Assembly (NCBI GenBank): GCA_938073925.1 | Contig: CALJGH010000159.1 | Coordinates: 1 to 12,381, forward strand | Direction: 5' to 3' | Origin: an uncultured Nitrospinaceae bacterium | GTDB lineage: Bacteria > Nitrospinota > Nitrospinia > Nitrospinales > VA-1 | Length of the DNA: 12,381 nt | In this document: positions 1 to 5,800 of the stretch, in pieces | How positions within the stretch are numbered: the stretch's first letter is position 1 | How the letters are laid out: each line of letters starts with the position of its first letter | The notes under the pieces: model-generated | The model's database searches: none | What the model saw: the letters and a program-made list of their open reading frames with translations, nothing else | What the model was told of the DNA's origin: nothing | Program-made: the position numbers and the translations under genes

Positions 1-46
1 AGATATTGCAGAAGGTATCTTGAAAAACCTGCTGCAAGAATCTTAA
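1..46 (+). CDS. 3' end of an unidentified gene (partial)
   Basis: An open frame enters from the left edge and ends at TAA (44-46), encoding D-I-A-E-G-I-L-K-N-L-L-Q-E-S. The amphipathic helix-like tail loosely resembles the C-terminus of N-acetylmuramoyl-L-alanine amidases (IA-x-GI pattern), but fourteen residues cannot settle a family. It is the only open phase with a plausible protein end here. About 140 bp of non-coding sequence follow before the next gene. Confidence 0.35.
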   Translation, partial: DIAEGILKNLLQES

Positions 47-114
47 TTCTTTGATCTGACCAAACCTTCTATCTCATTCCCTCATATAATTAAACCCCAC
101 AGGTTCAATCCATA

Positions 115-137
115 GGCGGGCTACCATCCTGCCCGTC
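115..137. repeat. Short GC-rich hairpin in intergenic region
   Basis: GGCGGGC (115-121) pairs with GCCCGTC (131-137) around a 9-nt loop: seven pairs, one of them G-U. It lies between the end of the left-edge gene and the 3' end of the convergent DUF1858 gene, where a terminator would be expected. Neither strand has a T-run after the stem, so a factor-independent terminator is not supported. It may be a transcript-end or mRNA-stabilising hairpin. The rest of 47-189 shows nothing recognisable. Confidence 0.3.
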
Positions 138-189
138 CGGAAACAAAAATCCAACTATTCTTTTAAATTTAGGTCTAATACAAGGTAGG

Positions 190-432
190 TTATTTCTGCT
201 GTAAAGGTGCAATAGGCGTGGGAAGTGTTTTCAGGAAATTGTTAAGCTCGTAAACCAGAGTGTTGGCTTCAAGACCATGCATGAGGGCACCTTTTTCCAA
301 GGTCTCGAAATTGACAGCAAAACAACTACTGCATGCCATTTCCCGCTCATTAAAAAACTTCTTGGCATCCGGATAGGTACTAAGAATTTCTTTTATTGTA
401 GAGTTTTTGTGAATTACCATAACTCGATCCAT
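190..432 (-). CDS. DUF1858-domain redox-disulfide protein
   Basis: This is a small cytosolic protein of about 80 residues, all of it one DUF1858 domain (the hybrid-cluster-protein-associated redox disulfide family). Seen in the sequence: the family pattern of a T-I-K-E-I-L helix, 'YPDAKKFF', then a Cys pair in A-C-S-S-C (about residues 34 and 37), then a leucine-rich C-terminal helix region ('LVYELNNFL'). Members are thought to use the CxxC for redox or metal chemistry; no substrate is known, and none can be inferred here. Start choice: AAGGAG (complement of 445-450) lies 12 nt before ATG at 432 and 9 nt before an in-frame TTG at 435. I take the ATG, but TTG would add one residue and has better spacing. 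The gene is monocistronic, divergent from rpmB, and has no hybrid-cluster gene next to it in the window. Confidence 0.85.
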   Translation of the reverse strand: MDRVMVIHKNSTIKEILSTYPDAKKFFNEREMACSSCFAVNFETLEKGALMHGLEANTLVYELNNFLKTLPTPIAPLQQK

Positions 433-441
433 CAATTAGTC

Positions 442-470
442 TTGCTCCTTTTACAGGGTTATGCTAGCAT
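442..470 (+). promoter_or_regulatory. Candidate promoter of rpmB
   Basis: TTGCTC (442-447, three of six) and TAGCAT (465-470, four of six) are separated by 17 bp, giving a predicted start near 477 and a leader of about 32 nt. The -10 box is the other half of the palindrome ATGCTAGCAT, so it overlaps the -10 of the divergent promoter. The -35 match is weak and the call rests on spacing and position. Confidence 0.35.
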
Positions 471-489
471 CTAGCCTTCTTTAAGACAA
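461..489 (-). promoter_or_regulatory. Candidate promoter of the DUF1858 gene
   Basis: On the minus strand TTGTCT (489-484, four of six to TTGACA) is followed after exactly 17 bp by TAGCAT (466-461, four of six to TATAAT). The predicted start is near 454, giving a leader of about 21 nt that contains the AAGGAG ribosome site. The -10 box is half of the perfect palindrome ATGCTAGCAT (461-470). Confidence 0.45.
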
Positions 490-509
490 TATTATTCGGA
501 GTGTTTTAG

Positions 510-701
510 ATGTCCCAGCAATGTGAAGTTTGTGATAAAAAACCCCAATTCGGCAACAATGTGAGTCATGCGAATAACAAAACCCGCAGGGTCTGGAAAC
601 CCAACCTGAAAAAACTACGCGTGGTAATGAAGGGGTCCATTAAAACCATGAAGATTTGTACCCGATGCCTTAAATCGGGAAAAGTAACAAAAGCAAGCTA
701 A
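510..701 (+). CDS. rpmB: 50S ribosomal protein bL28
   Basis: Small basic protein of 63 residues, the usual bacterial bL28 size, a structural component of the large ribosomal subunit. Visible family features are the N-terminal C-E-V-C, the G-N-N-V-S-H-A-N-N-K-T-R-R stretch, the 'WKPNL' segment, and C-T-R-C-L-K-S-G near the end. The two CxxC pairs (C5/C8 and C50/C53) mark the zinc-binding C+ form. GGAG (498-501) sits 8 nt before the ATG, an ideal ribosome site. The stop TAA (699-701) overlaps the stop codon of the convergent rel gene, and both lie in one hairpin. Identification is secure. Confidence 0.96.
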   Translation: MSQQCEVCDKKPQFGNNVSHANNKTRRVWKPNLKKLRVVMKGSIKTMKICTRCLKSGKVTKAS

Positions 702-718
702 TCCACGGTTAGCTTGTT
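680..718 (-). terminator. Terminator hairpin at the rel/rpmB junction
   Basis: AACAAGCTAA (minus strand, 718-709) pairs with TTAGCTTG and the next two bases (701-692) around a 7-nt loop, making about ten pairs with one G-U. On the minus strand the stem is followed by a T-rich run (692-680, TTTTGTTACTTTT), as expected for an intrinsic terminator of rel. On the plus strand no clear T-run follows, so it would serve rpmB less well. The stem covers the last codons and stop codons of both genes. Confidence 0.6.
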
Positions 719-2932
719 CTCGTCATTTGGTTTCAGTTTCCCACCCATTGCTTCCAATCTGTTTTTTACAGGCGAGTTTTTGTTAAACTCTTTCATTCGT
801 TCCAAATAAATTACGCCCTCCACCTGCCGGATTTTTTCCAGCATTTGGTTCAGGTGCTCAACATCATGGATCTCGATCGAGAGATCAAAGTAGGCTCTTT
901 TATGAGCCCCCTGTTGAACGTTTGCGCGTGTGAGATTGATTCCACCTTCAGCAAATGCATGACCAATGCTTGCAAAAATTCCAGGATTATCTGCAGCGAT
1001 AATTGCGATATGCGCCTGGTAAGTTGTTTTAATTCCCGTATCCCATTCCACACCGATCCCTCTTTCAGAATCATCAATGACCTTGCATACACTCGGGCAG
1101 TCTATATGATGCACCGTTACTCCTCTACCCCGCGTCAAATAGCCAACGATTGGTTCCCCAGGTAAGGGGTGGCAACATTTACCAATTCGAATCATTATAT
1201 GATCGTTAAGGCACTGAACCTTTATAGCATTCGGTGGCTTATTTTCCTTGAGTTTGATCAGGGATTCAGCTCTTTGTTTTTTTCCTTCCAGTTTTTCTTT
1301 CGGCAGAAGCTTTTCAAGGACATGATGGGTTGACAGCTTTCCGATTCCAATCCCCACAAACAGACTTTCGGTCGAGTTGAATCCACAGGCATGCGCCGCT
1401 TTGGCCAGATCCTCTTCATTCAATTCCTGAAAAGGATCAAAACCATAACCGCGGATCTCCTTTTCAAGCAATTCTTTACCCAACTCGAGGCTGCGCGCTC
1501 TTTCCTCATTATTTATAAAATTCGAGATACGATTGCGCGCCTTGGATGTTTTCACAAAAGCCAACCAATCCCGACTTGGGGAGACATCATCAGACGTTAT
1601 GATCTCTACTTGATCCCCGTTTCCCAACTTATAACGCGGTGGAACCGACTTACCATTTACCTTGGCCGACCGATAATGAGAGCCCACATCAGTATGCACC
1701 TGAAACGCTAAATCTACTGGCGTCGCATCGTAAGGCAACGCAATAACCTCCCCGCCCGGAGTAAAAACAAAAACCTCATGAGGAAAAAGGTTTACCTTGA
1801 ATGCATTTAGGAATTCTTTCGGATTCATCAAATCCTTTTGGTTCTCAAGCAGATGCCGAACCCATTGCAACTGATTGTTGCTGTTTTCCTTATCCGATTT
1901 CTCACTCTCCTTATATCTCCAGTGAGCAGCAATTCCTTCTTCACAAATCTTATGCATTTCTTCAGAACGTATCTGCACCTCTACCCTCTCACCTCGCGGT
2001 CCAATCACCGTAGTATGCAAAGACTGATACTGGTTTGGCTTAGGCATCGCTATATAATCTTTAAATTTTCCAGGAATTGGTTTCCAAAGAGAATGTACAA
2101 GCCCGAGAACCGAGTAACAATTCTGTACTGAATCGGTCAATACCCTTAATCCTACAAGATCATAAACATCTTCAAAACCAATATTCTGGTCCATCATTTT
2201 TTTGTAAATGCTGTAATAGTTTTTGGGTCGGCCAGCAACCTGCCCTTTAACCTGAACCGCTTTCAACTCTTTTTCCAATCGCGCAATCGATTTTTTAACA
2301 TACTTATCACGATACTCTTGGCCCCTCGCCACTTTCTCTTCAATGGCTCGATACTCTTCAGGATAAAGGTAACGGAAGGAACCATTTTCCAGTTCCGTAT
2401 TCAACCAGCCAATCCCAAGACGTTTGGCAATGGGCGCATAAATATCTATAGTTTCTCTGGCAATACGCCTTTGCCTTTCTTCCGAAAGCGATTCCAACGT
2501 CTTGACATTGTGGGTCCGGTCCGCCAACTTGATTAAAACCACGCGGATGTCCTTTGCCATGGCAAAAATCATCTTGCGATAATTTTCTGCCTGATTTTCT
2601 TCACGGCTGGAAAAATTCATCTTACTGATCTTAGTGACTCCATCCACTAACTGAAAGATTTCATCGCCAAATAAATTTTGAATTTCTTCGGGGGTGGAAA
2701 GCGTATCTTCAAGAGTATCGTGCAATAGTCCAGCGGCCAGAGTGGTCTCATCCATTTTCAACTTAACGAGATTATGGGCCACTTCAATAGGGTGCGAAAT
2801 ATAGGCCTCGCCCGACCTTCGGCTTTGCCCCAAATGGGCTTTCGCTGAATACTCATACGCCTTACGAACAAGGTCAATATCAGCATCAGGCAAATATTTT
2901 AAAAGTTCTTCGGTAAGCTCTTGAACCCTCAT
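698..2932 (-). CDS. rel: Bifunctional (p)ppGpp synthetase/hydrolase (Rel/SpoT)
   Basis: Long RSH enzyme of 744 residues that makes and degrades the stringent-response alarmone (p)ppGpp. Domains in order: HD hydrolase (about 20-180) with likely manganese ligands H47, H71, D72 (in L-L-H-D-T-L-E-D) and D138; synthetase (about 230-350) with G-R-P-K-N-Y-Y-S-I-Y, K-D-Y-I-A-M-P-K-P-N, Y-Q-S-L-H-T and R-V-E-V-Q-I-R; TGS (about 385-446); a helical and zinc-finger region with K-C-C-H-P-L-P-G-E (585-593); and ACT (about 660-725). Intact HD ligands and the K-F-K-D (289-292) form of the R-x-K-D motif indicate a bifunctional Rel/SpoT rather than synthetase-only RelA. A charged tail of about 20 residues follows the ACT domain. 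The ATG is preceded by AGGGTG (complement of 2941-2946) at 8 nt. The gene is monocistronic, divergent from recG and convergent with rpmB. It may be named relA, spoT or rsh by others. Confidence 0.96.
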   Translation of the reverse strand: MRVQELTEELLKYLPDADIDLVRKAYEYSAKAHLGQSRRSGEAYISHPIEVAHNLVKLKMDETTLAAGLLHDTLEDTLSTPEEIQNLFGDEIFQLVDGVTKISKMNFSSREENQAENYRKMIFAMAKDIRVVLIKLADRTHNVKTLESLSEERQRRIARETIDIYAPIAKRLGIGWLNTELENGSFRYLYPEEYRAIEEKVARGQEYRDKYVKKSIARLEKELKAVQVKGQVAGRPKNYYSIYKKMMDQNIGFEDVYDLVGLRVLTDSVQNCYSVLGLVHSLWKPIPGKFKDYIAMPKPNQYQSLHTTVIGPRGERVEVQIRSEEMHKICEEGIAAHWRYKESEKSDKENSNNQLQWVRHLLENQKDLMNPKEFLNAFKVNLFPHEVFVFTPGGEVIALPYDATPVDLAFQVHTDVGSHYRSAKVNGKSVPPRYKLGNGDQVEIITSDDVSPSRDWLAFVKTSKARNRISNFINNEERARSLELGKELLEKEIRGYGFDPFQELNEEDLAKAAHACGFNSTESLFVGIGIGKLSTHHVLEKLLPKEKLEGKKQRAESLIKLKENKPPNAIKVQCLNDHIMIRIGKCCHPLPGEPIVGYLTRGRGVTVHHIDCPSVCKVIDDSERGIGVEWDTGIKTTYQAHIAIIAADNPGIFASIGHAFAEGGINLTRANVQQGAHKRAYFDLSIEIHDVEHLNQMLEKIRQVEGVIYLERMKEFNKNSPVKNRLEAMGGKLKPNDENKLTVD

Positions 2933-2980
2933 AGTTGAAACACCCTTTATAAATTCGCTAGCGTATAACGCCTTACTTTA

Positions 2981-3009
2981 AGGATACTTCCACAGAATTT
3001 TTCTGTCAA
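2981..3009 (-). promoter_or_regulatory. Sigma70-type promoter of rel
   Basis: The minus strand has a perfect TTGACA (3009-3004), a 17-bp spacer and TATCCT (2986-2981, four of six). Transcription would start near 2974, leaving a leader of about 41 nt with the AGGGTG ribosome site. A 15-nt inverted repeat ACAGAATTTTTCTGT (2992-3006) overlaps the -35 and spacer, a position that would suit an operator. A second palindrome, CGCTAGCG (2956-2963), lies in the leader. Confidence 0.65.
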
Positions 3010-3059
3010 TCAACAATCAAACTCTTGCTCCCATCTTCCGAGAAGGCTACTATTAGGCC

Positions 3060-5186
3060 ATGAATTCTACTGCATGGAAAATACCATCGCTGGATGACCC
3101 TATCCAGTTTATCAAGGGTGTTGGCCCAAAAAAAGCACTTCTACTGGAAAAACTACAACTAACCACCATAGAAGACTTTCTTTACTTCTTGCCCTTTCGC
3201 TATGAAGACAGGCGTCAGATCAAAAATATTTCCACTCTCATGCCTGGTGAGTTTGCGACATTTATGGCGGAAGTTCTCAATGCCAGTGTCATCTATATGG
3301 GCCGTCGCAAAAGGGTCTTCGAAGTTATTTTTCAAGATGAAACAGGAACCACCCGCGCAAAATGGTTCCGTTTCAACGAAACCTATATGCTGGGAAAATT
3401 CAAAACTGGTGAAAAAATTATTGTCTCTGGAAAACCCACCGCCAACAAAAGAAGTGGGCTGGAAATCGTCCATCCCGATACAGAACGAGTTGCAGGTGAT
3501 GCAACAATCTCCCTCGAAATCGGAAAAATCGTTCCTGTCTATCACACAACGGAGGGACTGCACCAAAAATCCATGCGCAGCATCCTCAACAATGTACTCG
3601 ATATCTATTTGCCTTTAGTAGAAGAAGTTATCCCCGAAGATATTTTACGACGACACAAACTTCTCTCCCGCTCCGATGCCTTTCACCAAGCGCATTTCCC
3701 ACCCTCAGAGGGATTCACAACAAAAGACCTCGACGCATTTAAAACTCCGGCGCAAAAAAGATTGATCTTCGAAGAATTGTTCCTGATCCAAACCGGATTG
3801 GCCTTCAAGAAAAAACACGCCACAGAAATTAAAACAGGAACTGCATTTAAAACACGCGGCAACCTGATCAAACGTTTCGTAAAACTTCTGCCATTCCAAT
3901 TGACAGCAGCACAAAAAAGGGTGCTGGCAGAAATCATGGAAGACTTGGAAAAAGAAAAACCCATGAACCGACTCATACAGGGAGATGTCGGAAGCGGAAA
4001 AACCATCGTCGCTCTCACCGCCTTGCTTACAGCGGTGGACAACGGAACTCAGTCGGCATTGATGGTGCCGACTGAAATTCTTGCCGAACAACATTATCTC
4101 AACATCCGCCCTTATTGCGAAGAACTAGGAATTGAAGTGGCCCTCGTTACAGGAACACTAAAAGGAAAAGAACGAAAAGCCATCTATCAGGATATCGAAG
4201 AGGGTAAAACTCGCATCATCATCGGCACCCATTCCTTAGTACAAAAAGAAATTCAATTTGAGAAACTGGGACTGGCAGTGATAGACGAGCAACACCGCTT
4301 TGGAGTATTGCAAAGAGAAGCTATTGGCAAAAAGGGCGACCAACCGCATCTGCTCATTATGACAGCAACCCCTATTCCGCGATCCCTGGCATTGACGATA
4401 TATGGGGATATGGATGTATCTTTTCTTGACGAGTTCCCGCCGGGAAGACAGCCTATCACCACAAACGTTTATTACGAAAAGTATCAAGACAAAGCTTATG
4501 CATTGATGGATGCCGAAATAAAGCTTGGAAGACAGGCTTTCGTTGTATGCCCTCTCATTGAGGAATCAGAAGTGATGGACTTAAAAGCCGTCGCCACTGT
4601 TTTTGAATCCATTCAAAGTCAGTTCCCGCATTTAAATGCCTGTCTCATTCATGGCAAACTTAAAAAGGAAGAACGCCAAGAAATCATGTCGCGATTTCTC
4701 AAAAATGAAATACAAGTGCTTGTTGCCACCACGGTGATCGAAGTCGGCATCGACATCCCCAATGCTACAGTGATGATCATCGAACATGCGGAACGGTTTG
4801 GATTGGCACAACTACATCAATTAAGAGGCCGGGTAGGACGTGGCAAACACGCATCTCACTGCCTGCTCGCTGCCTACTTCCCCATCTCTGAAGAAGGCAA
4901 AGCGAGAATGAAAGCGATGCAGAATTCTCGGGATGGATTCGAAATTGCCGAAGAAGATTTAAAAATAAGAGGTCCAGGTGATTTCATGGGAACCCGACAA
5001 TCAGGATTACCAGTTCTGAAAATCGCAAACCTGCTCCGAGACATCAAAATTCTCGATGTGGCTAGAAAAGAAGCTTTCGCGTTGATTGACCGCGACCCCA
5101 ATCTCGAAAACCCGGCGAACCAGCCTCTAAAAAATACCGTCCACCGACTACTTGGCAAACACTTGCCACTAATGGAAATTATCTGA
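3060..5186 (+). CDS. recG: ATP-dependent DNA helicase RecG
   Basis: RecG, 708 residues, a double-strand DNA translocase that remodels stalled replication forks and branch-migrates Holliday junctions. The N-terminal helix-hairpin-like segment 'FIKGVGPKKA' and the OB-fold wedge domain (about 60-160, with 'YHTTEGLHQK' after it) precede the superfamily 2 motor. Motor motifs: Walker A G-D-V-G-S-G-K-T (308-315), D-E-Q-H box (409-412), T-A-T-P-I-P (435-440), H-G-K-L-K (531-535), A-T-T-V-I-E-V-G-I-D-I-P (556-567) and Q-L-R-G-R-V-G-R-G (587-595), all intact. The length is normal for the family. The ATG at 3060 fits the family N-terminus; the nearest ribosome-site-like AGAAGG (3041-3046) is 13 nt upstream, rather far. 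The gene is divergent from rel and convergent with the LRR gene, 36 bp away, with no clear hairpin terminator between. Confidence 0.96.
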   Translation: MNSTAWKIPSLDDPIQFIKGVGPKKALLLEKLQLTTIEDFLYFLPFRYEDRRQIKNISTLMPGEFATFMAEVLNASVIYMGRRKRVFEVIFQDETGTTRAKWFRFNETYMLGKFKTGEKIIVSGKPTANKRSGLEIVHPDTERVAGDATISLEIGKIVPVYHTTEGLHQKSMRSILNNVLDIYLPLVEEVIPEDILRRHKLLSRSDAFHQAHFPPSEGFTTKDLDAFKTPAQKRLIFEELFLIQTGLAFKKKHATEIKTGTAFKTRGNLIKRFVKLLPFQLTAAQKRVLAEIMEDLEKEKPMNRLIQGDVGSGKTIVALTALLTAVDNGTQSALMVPTEILAEQHYLNIRPYCEELGIEVALVTGTLKGKERKAIYQDIEEGKTRIIIGTHSLVQKEIQFEKLGLAVIDEQHRFGVLQREAIGKKGDQPHLLIMTATPIPRSLALTIYGDMDVSFLDEFPPGRQPITTNVYYEKYQDKAYALMDAEIKLGRQAFVVCPLIEESEVMDLKAVATVFESIQSQFPHLNACLIHGKLKKEERQEIMSRFLKNEIQVLVATTVIEVGIDIPNATVMIIEHAERFGLAQLHQLRGRVGRGKHASHCLLAAYFPISEEGKARMKAMQNSRDGFEIAEEDLKIRGPGDFMGTRQSGLPVLKIANLLRDIKILDVARKEAFALIDRDPNLENPANQPLKNTVHRLLGKHLPLMEII

Positions 5187-5222
5187 TTGGTCGGAGTGTT
5201 CCTTTAACGGGGTGGGAGTGGA

Positions 5223-5795
5223 CTATTCGAGGACCAAATGTTGTAGTTTGGGGAAGGTGTTGCATTCCTTCAATTGTTTTTTGCCTTCTTCGCCAAGACC
5301 GCTGTCAAACACTTCCAGATACTCTATGCCAGCCAGCGTGGTACTTTCTGCCAGGGCTTTGGCACCTTCATCACCGATCTGATTTTTTGCCAGATCCAGG
5401 GTTTTCAGATTGACGAGGTTAGTGGAAGAAGCAATCGCCTTAGCTCCCTCAGCCCCAACTCTGTTTTTCCAAAAATTGATAAAACTCAAATAGGAAAAGT
5501 TTGAAGAATTAGCGATCGCTATTGCCCCAGCATCTCCCACATCGTTCCGCTCCAAATGCAACTCTTTCAGATTGGTTATAATGGAGGAATTCGCAAGAGA
5601 TTGAATTCCTTTATCGGTAATTTCGTTTCTTTCAAGATTTAGCACCTCAAGATCAATCAAGTCCGGGCATTTAGCTAGAAAGTCGAGTCCTTCATCGCCA
5701 ATATATTTTATTCGCAGATCAAGCACGGTTCCGTTTTTCTCCAAGTATTTTTTAACCAGCACATCGATCGGGTCATCATTAAATGGTTTGTTCAT
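5223..5795 (-). CDS. Leucine-rich-repeat protein, ribonuclease-inhibitor type
   Basis: A protein of 190 residues that is nearly all solenoid. After about 21 N-terminal residues come six in-phase repeats of exactly 27 residues (starting near 22, 49, 76, 103, 130 and 157), then a partial seventh (184-190). Each has L-x-x-L-x-L-x-x-N followed by I-G-D-E-G-A-K-A-L-A-like residues, the pattern of ribonuclease-inhibitor-like LRRs, which usually bind proteins. There is no signal peptide or membrane segment, so it is probably cytoplasmic. Partner and function are unknown. The start ATG at 5795 is 5 bp past the stop of the upstream peptidase gene. Its AGGAC ribosome site lies in the lysine codons that end that gene, so co-transcription and translational coupling are likely. 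The fifth full repeat (from 157) is the most degenerate, with F-D-S-G replacing the usual K-N. Confidence 0.85.
   Translation of the reverse strand: MNKPFNDDPIDVLVKKYLEKNGTVLDLRIKYIGDEGLDFLAKCPDLIDLEVLNLERNEITDKGIQSLANSSIITNLKELHLERNDVGDAGAIAIANSSNFSYLSFINFWKNRVGAEGAKAIASSTNLVNLKTLDLAKNQIGDEGAKALAESTTLAGIEYLEVFDSGLGEEGKKQLKECNTFPKLQHLVLE
5226..5732 (-). repeat. 81-bp-periodic LRR-coding tandem array
   Basis: The DNA coding residues 22-190 of the LRR protein is an array of 81-bp units (27 codons) without insertions or deletions between units. The units are diverged at the DNA level, so this is an old protein-repeat expansion rather than a recent DNA tandem repeat. Confidence 0.7.
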
Positions 5796-5800
5796 TTCTA

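Noticed and set aside
100..112. GGTTCAATCC resembling a tRNA T-loop
   Set aside because: The flanking bases do not form the five-pair T stem, and no acceptor, D or anticodon arm is found around it.
661..679. Hairpin CCCGAT/ATCGGG inside rpmB
   Set aside because: It lies within conserved bL28 codons and is followed by A-rich, not T-rich, sequence on the plus strand; probably codon coincidence.
461..2963. GCTAGC core shared by the palindromes at 461-470 and 2956-2963 as a common operator
   Set aside because: Only six bases are shared and the flanks differ; two copies are not enough to propose a regulator site.
3159..4487. Long antisense open frames opposite recG (and similar ones opposite rel and the peptidase)
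   Set aside because: They lack family motifs and overlap fully conserved coding sequence; they are shadow frames.
5186..5238. TTGGTC/GACCAA inverted repeat between recG and the LRR gene as a terminator
   Set aside because: Six pairs with a loop of about 39 nt and no T-run; not a credible terminator.
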